Source: Ursus arctos
Taxonomy: Eukaryota > Chordata > Mammalia > Carnivora > Ursidae
DNA: 64,000 nt
Direction of reading: 5' to 3'
Assembly (NCBI RefSeq): GCF_023065955.2
Contig: NW_026623056.1
Location: 86,675,256-86,739,255 of the forward strand
Shown here: positions 11,451 through 21,960 of the stretch, in pieces
How the letters are laid out: every line of letters begins with the position of its first letter
Position numbering within the stretch: the first letter of the stretch is position 1
Made by a program: the position numbers and the translations under genes
Notes under the pieces: generated by a model
Told to the model about the DNA's origin: nothing
Database searches by the model: none
The model's input: the letters and a program-made list of their open reading frames with translations, nothing else

Positions 11451-12500
11451 ACCTAAAGCATGACAAAAACTGTGTACTATATTAAATGGGTTTTTATAAT
11501 CTGAAGACCCTTTTAAAAATAGAAATCTCTACTAATAGGCAACTCAAAAATCTCCCCAAATACACACTGTAACAAGTTTTATACATTTAAAAACACAGCA
11601 CAAAAGACAACATCTTAGCTATGTCCAGGCCAAGGAAAAGCCCAAACAGAATTGAAAGTGGCTGACTCCCAGAGAAAACATTTTATCAATCAAGAGGGAA
11701 TTAATGTTTAATTTATCTAGTTGGTGCTATTACTGTAACGTCTTAATATCAAGCTCACAAAAGTATCAGGAGGAATGGAATGATAATTTGAAAAAAAAAA
11801 AAAATTCTCTTCCCAGTAAGGTTAGTCCATAGAAGAACAAACATTAGTAAGATCCACGGTGGTCAAACACGAAGAAATGAGTGGTAATTTTTACACATTG
11901 GAAGTGTTGGTTTTTCATAAAAGTATAATTTTAGAGAAATGTGCAAGTCAGCTGCAATCACGAACTTTGTATCAAGCTCAATAATGAAAGCCACTTTTGT
12001 CTTGGTGGGCTCAGTACAGCCCAGCCCCTGCTGAAATCCTGATACGCTGTAGAGCTAATAACCAAGTTCTTACACGGGGGGTTGGGAGGTTGGGGGGTGG
12101 GAAGGTAAGGAACGGAACAAAATATAAGTTGAAAACAAAATGAATATGTTTCCTGAAACAAAGCCAAAATCTGAATAATCCTTAGGTAATGACCATTTAT
12201 GCAGTTGATAGTTTCCCAAGTTTTTCTTTCCCCACTTCTTAAGTAACATGGGAATCTGGGCCAATTTTTCAAGCCAGAGAATACTTAGGAACTATTTTTA
12301 GGTCATTTCATCCTACTTTTAGTTGACTAGTGTAACCTGGGTGGCAGTTGGATTTCAAAACAGCAAAGGACGGCATGCCTGGGCTCTCCCTGCACCCAAC
12401 ACCAGGGTGCAAGCCTCCACCCTCCCAGGAGATTGGCCAGCGAGATCTCGTTGCCCTTCCTGCCATCAGCTTCTTAGTGATGCGAGTTTTCTTTCCTTCT
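11451..12500. other. Unassigned, no gene; contains a G-run cluster
   Basis: A cluster of G-runs lies at 12076-12101 (see findings). Frames of 104 and 64 codons on the minus strand have no domain. No transposon was recognised. Confidence 0.4.
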
Positions 12501-12968
12501 GTAGTGGGTTGAATGGTGGTACCTCCTGTCCCCCCAAACATATGCTCATGGCCTGATAGCCAGACCCTGTGAGTGTTTCCTCATTTGGAAAGAAGGTCTT
12601 TGCAGAGGTAATTAGAGATCTTGAGGTGAGGTCATCCTGAATCCTGAGGTGGGCTCTCAATCCAATAATAGATGTCCTTGTAAGAGACAGAAGAGGAAAA
12701 GACACAGACACACAGAGGAGAAGCCCACATGAAGATCAAGGCAGAGGTGGAGTGATGCGTCTATAAGCCAGAGAATTCCAGGAACCACCAGAAGAAGCTA
12801 GAAGATGCAAATAACGGATACTCCCCGGAAGCTTTCAGAGGGAGTGTGGCCCTGCCAACATCTTGATTTCAAACTCCTGCCCTCCAGAACTGTGAGAGAG
12901 TAATTTTCTGTTGTTTTAAGCCACCCAGTTATGGTAATTTGTTTCAGCAGCCCTAAGAAACTAATACA
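12501..12968 (+). mobile_element. ERVL-MaLR LTR (MLT1-like), solo
   Basis: 'tgtagtgggttgaatggtgg', 'tttggaaagaaggtctttgc', 'gtaagagacagaagaggaaa', 'ccctccagaactgtgagaga' and 'ttctgttgttttaagccacc' follow the MaLR LTR order, ending in 'aaactaatac'. The third MaLR LTR in this orientation within 10 kb. Confidence 0.8.
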
Positions 12969-13795
12969 TTCCACATACACAGATAAACTATTCTCATTTC
13001 TGAGCAGCCAAGAAACATCACTTCAACAGTAACAGGAACCAGCTTCTCGTCTTTATGGCAACCTAAGCATTTAGTCTCTAAAATTAAATGGGATTGAAAT
13101 GAACACTGCTTCACAGAGTCAACCGCTGTGCAAATACCCACGGTTGAAAAGACACAAGAGGTCAACGGACAGCATTAGCATGTCACTTCATAAAACAATG
13201 ACACATTTTTCTGCTCTGCTTTAGTAAATACTGGATTAAAAGGTGGAAGAGCGAGTTTCAGTCACACGTGGATAGCTATCTTTCAGAAATAAGTCTGAAA
13301 TCGTTGACCATCTTCCTCAGATTCCCATGTTAGGAGGTCGGCTGGAAAGGTGCCCAACACTAAAATCCCTCCACACACATTTTTAATGACTCATTATTTT
13401 GTGAGAATTTGCTTTTCTAGTTCCCACCGTATCCACAGTTTTGCTTTCTGTAATTTCAGTTACCCACGATCCACCAGAGTCCAGAAGCAGATTCCCCTTC
13501 TCACATATTGTCAGAAGGTCAACAGTAGCCTAACACTAGGTCACATGCCAACATCACTCACCTCCCTTCATCTCCTCAAAGACGGATTTCATCATCTCCC
13601 AGCATCACAAGAAGGGTGAGTGTGGTGCAGTAAGATATTTGGAGAGAGAGACCACATTCATGTAACTTTCATTACAGTATATTGGTATCACTGTTCTATT
13701 ATATCATTAGTTATTGTTGCCAATCTCTTCCTATATCTAGTTTATAAGTTAAACTCTATCACAGGTACGTATGAATAGGAAGAAACACAGTAGAT
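12969..13795. other. Unassigned, no gene
   Basis: Short frames only (up to 89 codons); nothing recognisable. Confidence 0.4.
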
Positions 13796-14185
13796 ACAGT
13801 TGACCCTTGAACAACATGGGTTTGAACCACGTGGGTCCACTTATATGTGGATTTTTTACAGTGCAGCACTATAAATGTATTTTTTTCTTCCTTATAATTT
13901 TCTTAATAACATTTTCTTTTGCTTACTTTATTCTGAGGTTACAGTCTGTAATATACCATATGAAATATGTGTTAATTGTCTATGCTGTTGGTAAAGTGTC
14001 AGTCAACATTAGGCTATTAGTAGTTAAGTCTTGAAAGAGTCAAAAGTCATGCAGGAATCAATGCCACAGTGTCTGCAGTGTTTAAGGGCCAAGTGGATAG
14101 GGTCTGGTACTATCCACAGCTTCAGGCATACATACACTGGGGGTCTTCGAACGCACCGCCATGGGTAAGGAGGGGGGACACTACT
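13796..14185. mobile_element. Tigger-type (TcMar) DNA transposon, composite
   Basis: Starts with the terminal sequence cagttgacccttgaacaac after a TA target dinucleotide, continues through 'cttataattttcttaataac' and 'ggctattagtagttaagtct', which match the MER8/Tigger3 group as I remember it. The right part ('ccacagcttcaggcat', 'actgggggtcttcgaacg', 'catgggtaaggagg') resembles the terminus of a different Tigger family (MER2-like). No transposase frame is present. Confidence 0.65.
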
Positions 14186-15245
14186 TCATATACAAACACA
14201 GGCACCCTTCAAGCTCAATTATGGAGTGCCATTCTTGGAAGGAGGTATAAGAGACGGACAGCAGTCCAGGGAGGCGAGGACAGTGGGAGCACAGACGGCA
14301 GTAGAGATTCCTGAGCCCCTGAGAGGAGGAGATGCACCCAAGATCAAACTTCAAAGCCAATGCTAAAAATATGGGCAAAGGAAATTAACAGGCACATCAC
14401 AGAAGAAATCCAAATAGCCAAAAGTTCATAGGAAGAGGGTTCAACTCACTATTCACACTTTACATGCATATTTTTGAAAATGCCATAGTGTTTTAAGATA
14501 CAGGAAGACTCCTGAAACCCAAGTGTGGTTCTGAAATGATGTTATGTGGATGTTTTCCAGCCCAACTGCATTAACACAAGTAAAACTCAAGATAGAACAA
14601 TACTGCCTGTTACCTTGATGATAAATTCTAAAGCTAACATTTATTTCACTGGGTGCCAAAACTACCAAATAACAAGTGTTATTTAGCTTATAAATGGTCT
14701 CCTTGTAGTTTGCTAGCGCAAGTACTTTCCAAGGGAAGAAAAAAACCTCAAAATATAAACAACCTCTAATATTTAGTAAGACCCCCATTACTCACAATAA
14801 AGGTTAAGGATGGATCTGAAATAGCTCATAAACAGAAAAAGTATATGTGGCTTGATTTAAGAAACATATAACATACTAGAGATTTACTTATCCTGGTAAG
14901 AATTTCATTGCTAATTTTCACATAATCACAAAATGAGATGGGCACATTGCCTAACACTTAAATTTGGTTTAAGACAAAAATTACTAGTCCCAAATATAAA
15001 AATCACCTACCTCTAAAAAAGGGAGTCGTTTTTAAGTCTATCTACCTTTACTGTTGAAGCAATTTTGCTTCATAGCTATTGATGGGAACTCAAAAAATAC
15101 TCTCCATAGGAACACATTCAAATATCTAAAAAAAAGATTCCCCTGAATCTTAATATTATTGATTAAAATGGATAAATTAATGATTTCTTTTGAAGTATTT
15201 TTAGATTGCTTATGGTAGAATTATGATATGAAAGATGATAAATTT
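14186..15245. other. Unassigned, no gene
   Basis: A 111-codon minus-strand frame at 14453-14788 has no recognisable motif. No repeat was identified. Confidence 0.4.
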
Positions 15246-15255
15246 CTCCCATATT

Positions 15256-15444
15256 CTTTTTTAAAGATTTTGTTTATTTGAGAGAGAGAGCAAGAGCAGG
15301 AGTGGGGTGGGGGGGCAGAAGGAGAGGGAAAAGCAGACTCCCTACTGAGCAGGGAGCCCGAGACTCAGGGCTCAATCCCAGGACCCAGAGATCATGACCT
15401 GAACCAAAGGCAGAGACTTAACCAACTGAGCCATCCAGGCACCG
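15256..15444 (-). mobile_element. CAN-SINE, older subtype
   Basis: Reverse-complement order: T-rich tail, 'aaagattttgtttatttgag', GA-rich body, 'actccctactgagcaggg', 'gagatcatgacctgaacc', 'ccatccaggcacc'. Direct repeat ctcccatatt at 15246-15255 and 15445-15454. Many substitutions indicate an old copy. Confidence 0.9.
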
Positions 15445-15644
15445 CTCCCATATTTTAAAATTAAAGCCATCATCACGGTAAAGATAGAAGGAGATTATAA
15501 AATAATCTTCCTAAAGGATGAGAAGGAAATACATATTATAAATAACAGTATTGCTTTTAAATCAAGTCTGTAATCTTTAAAAAAAATCCATTAAGATTTT
15601 CATTTTTCTCAGAGGGATGGGGAAGTGATATGAAAATACAACTG

Positions 15645-15690
15645 TTTGGGGAGGGTGAATTTTACAGTATGTGAATTATATCTCAATTAA
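15645..15690 (+). mobile_element. L1M extreme 3' end fragment
   Basis: 'gggtgaattttacagtatgt' followed by 'gaattatatctcaattaaaa' is the terminal sequence shared by many L1M 3' UTRs. I cannot place the upstream limit. Confidence 0.5.
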
Positions 15691-16117
15691 AAAATGAGAA
15701 AGCCTTAGACACTCAAACACATGCACACAAAATGCTCAGGGGATATTTATTTGTTTTTCCATCCAACTGCTATAAATTAAAGGTGTGTCTTAATTTGCCA
15801 AAAACATTTAAACTCACTTGGCTTATACTTAAGTAACTGTCCCATCTGCAAACAAAATAAACAACACCACAAAAATAAACCATTGTCTGAATATTAGGAA
15901 CAACTTACAATGTGTGTGAAGATCTAGAGTTCACAAAATTTGAAAATGATAGTCCTGGACCATCAGCACAATGTTTACTATTACTACAGTAACAGTAAAA
16001 TGCTATGTTCATTTGAGGCCTGAATAAAGAGTATTATTTAGAAGTCACATATTGCAACTTGCTTGAAGGCAGGAGGATTTAGTTAGCCCTTGAATATGGC
16101 AAAGGGCTGCCCCGTAT
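15691..16117. other. Unassigned, no gene
   Basis: Nothing recognisable; AT-rich single-copy-looking DNA. Confidence 0.35.
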
Positions 16118-16322
16118 CGTAGCTAAGAGCATAAGAGTCAACAGCTTAGGCTGGGATTTGGGTCTGTCCTCAGTCACATATGACCTTAGACAAACTAGAT
16201 CATCTTAGTTGCAAGTCTTCTGATCTGTAAAATGGGCATGATACAATTTACAACTCTTGTGAATTAATGCACGTGAAAGTACTAGGCACGATGCCCGGCT
16301 CACAGCAGACAATTACACATGC
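16118..16322 (+). mobile_element. MIR SINE
   Basis: 'taagagcataagagtcaaca', 'ggctgggatttgggtctg', 'gaccttagacaaactagatc', 'tctgtaaaatgggcatgata' and 'gtactaggcacgatgcccgg' follow MIR from its tRNA-like head to its tail. Confidence 0.75.
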
Positions 16323-17010
16323 TGGTTGTGTCCCGTGGTTGGCCTGGCTCTGCTCCACAGCCACCAGGTTAGGCCAGGCATCCTAGAAATAACACAGGGT
16401 CATCAAACAAGAATGCTAGTGGTGACCTTGAAAGTCTCTTGACCCTGAATCACAGACGCGGCTGGCAGGGAAACTGTTTTGCAGGCTGAGGAGCAAACGC
16501 TGTAGTGCCTCTCAGAGGGGGACAGTGACCAGAAGGGACCGTGACAGGTACCTCTGGGATGCCAGACCTTTCTGTTTCTTCACCTGGTTACATGCATGAC
16601 TGTAGAATGTAAAAATTCAAATGCCGCCCCATTAGGATATGTGTATTCTTCTGTATGCTTCCATTATGTATACTTCCATAATTTTTTTTAATCTACCTCT
16701 ATTGCTGATTAAAACAAAAAGTCTGTACCCCACTCAAGGCCACACGCCGAGGGCAGCCCATAACACTCTAGTCCCGGCCCTGAATGCCACTGGCCTACAT
16801 CAACCAGCTGAACCACTTGCTGGGAAGCCTGACATCTCTCTGTTGCTTTTCGCATGCTTGAAACTGGGCATTTTTCCCTGCCACATTTCTTCACTTCTAG
16901 ACTTTGGCTATCATCTGTATGGATGCAATCTTCACATAAAAAACACACCTCAGGATACAGAGCTAAAGTGAACCTCCTGACACTGACACTTTCCATTAAC
17001 TACATCTTAC
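16323..17010. other. Unassigned, no gene
   Basis: A 110-codon frame at 16639-16971 has no signal peptide plus domain structure that I can recognise. Treated as chance. Confidence 0.4.
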
Positions 17011-17022
17011 CTCAGGCAAGTC

Positions 17023-17024
17023 TG

Positions 17025-17068
<44 letters not shown>

Positions 17069-17296
17069 TCCTTTCTTTCATTCATTCATTCATTCATTCA
17101 TTCATTTAAAGAATTTATTCATTCGACAGAGAGAGAGACAGCCAGCGAGAGAGGGAACACAAGCAGGGGGAGTGAGAGAGGAAGAAGCAGGCTCCCAGCA
17201 GAAGAGCCTGATGTGGGGCTCGATCCCAGAACACCAGGATTACGCCCTGAGCCGAAGTCAGACGCTTAACGACTGAGCCACCCAGGCGCCCCCCCC
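17023..17296 (-). mobile_element. CAN-SINE with expanded tail microsatellite
   Basis: Body 'agagacagccagcgagagag', 'gatgtggggctcgatcccag' and 'gactgagccacccaggcgcc' in reverse complement. Flanked by ctcaggcaagtc (17011-17022 and 17297-17308). The tail side (17023-17107) has grown into (TTTC)n followed by (ATTC)n. The head has a 9-base C-run. Confidence 0.95.
17026..17107 (+). repeat. Compound (TTTC)n(ATTC)n microsatellite
   Basis: About 13 TTTC units (17026-17078) pass directly into about 7 ATTC units (17079-17107). Lies in the poly(T)-side tail of the antisense SINE, and is expected to vary in length. Confidence 0.95.
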
Positions 17297-17596
17297 CTCA
17301 GGCAAGTCATTTAAAATAAGCACCCACATTAAAAATAAAACTTTAAAGACATGACTTCTTAAAAGATTAATTTATTTGTAAAAACTGAAATGAATGCTAG
17401 CAATTTATAGAATTTTCTAATTATTAGGCATACATCATACCATATCAACTTTAGTAAAATTTATAAATATATGCAAAGTTATCTTAAAATGGAAATCAAA
17501 TCGAAAAAATAAAGTTCACTGAAATTTTGTACAGTCAGTTCTAAAACATCAAAGTGACTATGTCTTCTGACCACTATGCATAAGAATTTCTTTTTA

Positions 17597-17792
17597 GGGG
17601 CGCCTGGGTGGCACAGCGGTTAAGCGTCTGCCTTCGGCTCAGGGCGTGATCCCGGCGTTATGGGATCGAGCCCCACATCAGGCTCCTCCACTATGAGCCT
17701 GCTTCTTCCTCTCCCACTCCCCCTGCTTGTGTTCCCTCTCTCGCTGGCTGTCTCTATCTCTGTTAAATCAATAAAATCTTTAAAAAAAAAAA
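17597..17792 (+). mobile_element. CAN-SINE, young subtype
   Basis: ggggcgcctgggtggcacag then cggttaagcgtctgcc and ggcgttatgggatcgagcc, a CT-rich body and an A-rich tail. Perfect 15-bp duplication aagaatttcttttta at 17582-17596 and 17793-17807 indicates a fairly recent insertion. Confidence 0.97.
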
Positions 17793-17840
17793 AAGAATTT
17801 CTTTTTAAAGTGAACACATCCTCAAGAATACTTCAGTCAA

Positions 17841-18237
17841 TAATGCTCCCTCCCACAGGCAGAGCAAAGGGGGTTCCTTAGGGCAAAGGAACTACTCTGT
17901 GTGATGCCGTAATGGTGGACGTTTGTCCAAATCCAAAGCACATACAAGGCAAAAAGGGACAGGTCATGTAAATTAATTACATATTATTATTAATATGTCT
18001 TATAATTGATAATTATAATTATTATAATGAATAGTGTCTCAATATAGGTTCATCAGTTGTAACAAACGTACACACTAAGGGAAGATGTTAATAACAGGAA
18101 ACTAGAGGCAGGGAGAGAGAAGGGAGGGAATATATGGGAACGCTGTACTTTCTGTTTAATTGTTCTATAAACCTACAATCACTCTAAGAAATAAAGTCTG
18201 TTAATTAAAAAAATTAAATAAGTAATGCTCCCTCCCA
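17841..18237 (+). mobile_element. 5'-truncated L1 3' end with perfect 15-bp target duplication
   Basis: 17856-18222 carries the L1 3' UTR phrases 'gtgatgccgtaatggtgga', 'ataggttcatcagttgtaac', 'gaatatatgggaacgctgta' and an 'agaaataaagtctgttaatt' end. The duplication taatgctccctccca is perfect at 17841-17855 and 18223-18237. About 367 bp kept. Confidence 0.9.
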
Positions 18238-19654
18238 GCTTTTAAGATTTTCACATTTTTACCTTGCTGGTTTTTCAGGAAATGCCTCATTTAGAACACA
18301 AAAGGAAAGAACAAAAGTTTTCACACATTTTCGAGGGTTTACAGTTGTACACGCAAACATCTTTCACCCATTGTTAATGACTATACAAACACAATTTTAA
18401 AAAATTCACTACAAAGAACAACTATCTTGGGGTTTTTGTACCGGGCTGGCATACTGTTCTTCTGTGTAAGAAAATATAATGCAAAACGTATTCAAATAAA
18501 AGCAAGAATAAGGGTCGACTTTAATACCTCAGGGAGAAATCCGATCGATTGGGTCCATAAGGAAAGATGTATGCATTAGGTGCTCCCTAATTATGACTGC
18601 TTTGGTGGGCAGCAGCGTTGGCGAAACAGATGTTGCAGGCCTATTAAAGAAGGGGTTTCAAACATCTGCTTACAATTTTAAGGCAATTGTAAATACAGCA
18701 TGGAAGGTCAATTGGGCCAATTAAGGCCAATGTGCAAGTCCACCACCGCAGGGTTATTTTCAAGCTTAGGTGGACTTGACTTTTTTAGGCTTCTATTTTC
18801 TTCAACCACAGGTTTTTTTTTTTAAAGCATGGGAAATGGGTTTAATAACAACTTTTGTCCATTTTGATTGTGTTGTGGTTTTTTTTTTTTTTAAATAGCA
18901 ACAAACTTCTTGTTCTAGACCTGAGCTGCACACCTTTTTCTTCAAGATGACTCTGTTTACCTTCCCTTCCCCTTCCACCCTCACAGCTGCTGCTCAGCTC
19001 CCGGCCGAGGGGGTCTGCTGTTACAAGCTCCCAGGGAGGTGAGGAATAAGCAGAATGAACAAGGGCAGGCGTCACTTCCCAGAAAAGTCAGCACTGTGAC
19101 ATGCAACTTAGCACGCTTAGCCGTAATGACCTTGCAAGGGGGAGCGGTGGCTATTTCTCCCCTACGCATCCTCACCAGCCCGAGTTAGAAAACCACCAAG
19201 TTTACGAGCAGTGAAACAGTGGCAAAGTTTACTCCCCCTAATCTAAGTATGCAAAAACTAAAACTGCCCTATGGTATGAAAAGCTCATGCACATCAGAGG
19301 TAATACTGGGAACGCACTTCGAGGAAATTCTAGGCCAGTGCTCCAAAGACCAAGACTCCTGTGCTGCTCAACAGCTGGTCCCAGGAGTGGAGCAAGACTC
19401 AGAGGGAGACGCAGGTCAGCAAAAAGGAGGGGTGTCCCTCCCAAACTCTACTAGGTAATTTTTCCTAAAGCTGAAAGTTTAATAGTTCGATTTTTAGAAC
19501 AGCTAAGTAGGCATAAAAAATAAGCCTGACCCACCTTCTTCCATGAGCTCAGAGTGATGGCCACCAGGCACATTTTGCCCCCCCCCCCTTTTTTTTTTGG
19601 TGACCCAGACCACTGAATTATTCTCTTTATAGAGAAGGGGGGGGGAAGGCAAGG
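18238..19654. other. Unassigned; conserved-element-like block, homopolymers
   Basis: 18420-18780 is free of recognised repeats and rich in short palindromes (see findings). 19578-19598 is C11 T10 and 19637-19645 is G9. No supported gene. Confidence 0.4.
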
Positions 19655-19830
19655 TTAGACAAACCTGAATTCAAATTCTGCACATTCTAGCTAAGTGACC
19701 TCCAAGTTTGCTTCCTCATAAAATGGGAGTACTGTCAACTTCCAGAGCATTACAAGTTGATACACAGTAGGCACTCAATAAATGTTCATCTCCCAAGGTT
19801 GTACACAGTAAGCATTCAATCAGTGCTGGG
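19655..19830 (+). mobile_element. MIR SINE with extra tail copy
   Basis: 'aaacctgaattcaaattctg', 'agctaagtgacctccaag', 'cctcataaaatgggagtact' and 'cagtaggcactcaataaatg' are MIR in order. 19796-19825 ('tacacagtaagcattcaatc') repeats the tail, which suggests a local duplication or a second truncated element. Confidence 0.65.
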
Positions 19831-21224
19831 TTTCTGCCCTCCTCCTAAGACCTTCAGGACCTCCACCAAGTCATCTGTAAGAGACCAGGATGGTTCTCCT
19901 GAGTTTCTATTCGTTTGTTTGAGGGGGAGGGTCTATTCCATTTTTTCTGTTGTCAATGTTATTACTGTTTGCTTTGTTTTTGATGTAACAAAAAACAGAC
20001 TAGATAATGAAAACATGAAATGAGTTCTAAAAAAAGAATCCTTCAGGCAGTAGGATGAGTAGAAATGGCATTAAGAACAACAACAAAAAAATGCTGAAGG
20101 AAAGTCAGTATAACACAGAGAAATCGAAGTTGAGAAAGAACTTTCTCTTCTTATGTTCCCTTTCTCCTTTTCAACCTTGAGGCTCGGCTCACTCAGGTCT
20201 GAGCAAGAATAAAGAGTCCCGCTTGTCTAAACAACTGCTAAATCTGCAAGCAAACAGCTCAACTCCATGTGCTTCTGCAGCAACATTCCTGTCAATAAAC
20301 CCCGTCTTTGCTCAATTGGTCCAACAATGCCGGACTTAGAGCCGTCCGCTCACCCCGCGGCCAGCAGGCTGGCGCATTTTCACAAGGCCATTTCAAGAAC
20401 AGCTCTTGCGACTTTTGTAGCCTTTTTGAAAACACAAAAATCTCATTCCTTCGGCTCACTGGTTTGGCTATCCAGCTTAAACTAATTTTAAAATCCCCAC
20501 CCCCCGCCTTTTAAAATAGTGATAGTTGGAACACCACCATTACCGCAATATAAAATGATTGTACTTTTCACTTTTGCAACAAATTACCACAGCCTTGTAA
20601 GTGAGAAGCTTCAAGCGGGAAGCTGCAGGGTGGGCTAAACTACCTGGGATTCAGAGTGTACCAGTGACACCAGATGCTAGGAATCTTTTTAACATCAAAA
20701 TAAAGATTGCCTTAAAAAAAAAAATCAAGTGTTTAGCACAGGACCCAGTATAAAAAGTGACAGGTAAGAAGGAGATGGTAGTCATAGCCGCATGTGAAAT
20801 TCACGATCCTCTGAGCTCCGGTACAGACAGACTCACATCTACGAATCATTAAAAAAAAAATGTCATAGTGTCAACAGCATCAGCACAGCAAGTTCTGGGC
20901 AGCGTTTAACAGTAGGTATAAATATCAGCATCTTATTTACTCTCCAAATAATTGGTCTCAATTTGTTAGAACTGCAAATAAGCTAAGTAACTGATATCCA
21001 AGGTACCTCAATATAAATTCTCAAAAATCATTTTTATTTAGAATATTGCATCTGGTAAACTGCAAAACCCAAAACAATATTTGGGTTGAAACTCCAAAGA
21101 GCTGGGACATCCCTGAGCTAGAAAGACAAGACCAGCATCTTCCTAGTACTCTACGTTGCAAAAACCCTGGCTCCCCATTTTCCTTCAGAAGGATTTATTG
21201 TTTTTTTCTTCCTGTGTTACAGCA
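19831..21224. other. Unassigned, no gene
   Basis: 20220-20480 has a moderate CpG content and no repeat that I recognise. Frames of up to 88 codons only. Confidence 0.35.
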
Positions 21225-21960
21225 CCGGAAGAAATATATACTCACAGAAGAAATTTTAGAAAATTCAGAAAAATCACAAAGAAGGTGGGGATGTCTCCCA
21301 TAATTCCATCACCTAAAGAAAACTGCCTTTAATATACTCTAGTCCACTTTTCTCATCTTTCAATGCATGCACAGACCCTTTTATTAAGTAACTGGGTCAT
21401 ACCGTACGTATTGGTTTTTGATCTGTTTTTTATGGTTTTTACCCATTATACAACAGTTACACGCATATAAATCTAACCTCCTGTTCCTAAGGCACTGAGA
21501 CGGCCTCTGTGTCTCTGTTGACTAAAAAGTGGAGTAACGAGTGCGCCCACATATTTCATCTTCTTGGGTCAAATTCGACAAACTGAATCGTCGGGTCAAA
21601 ATAATATGCACATTCTAAGACGTGTGTTACACAAGACACACCAGAAAGGCCGTATTAACTGCACCAACAGCGTGAAATACCTGTTTTCCCACACCTTTGC
21701 CCAAATACTTCTTAATCTTCACAGTTTAGCGTGCAAAAATTATGTATTTTTCATTTTTCTTAATAATGATATTCAGATGTTTTTCCACACTTTTACTGGC
21801 CACCTGATTGCTTCCACTGGGAACGGACTGCTTACTTCCTTTACCAATTGTGGAATCTTTTTGTGTACTGAAAACGTTAACCCTTTGATTACTATTTGTG
21901 TTCCAAATACGTTTTTCTCCATCGGTAACCCACTTCATAGTGTTATTTGACACACAGAAA
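21225..21960 (-). mobile_element. Probable L1M 3' region, antisense
   Basis: 'cccataattccatcacctaa', 'aactgcctttaatatactct', 'tcttgggtcaaattcgac' and 'atattcagatgtttttccac' resemble the antisense of old L1M/L1ME 3' sequence (the 'atcccaccacc..agaaataaccactg' type). Strongly diverged; a 128-codon plus-strand frame here is not a gene. Confidence 0.4.

Noticed and set aside
16854..17276. 140-codon frame with FLSFFLSFF repeats
   Set aside because: Translation of (TTTC)n/(ATTC)n and antisense SINE sequence.
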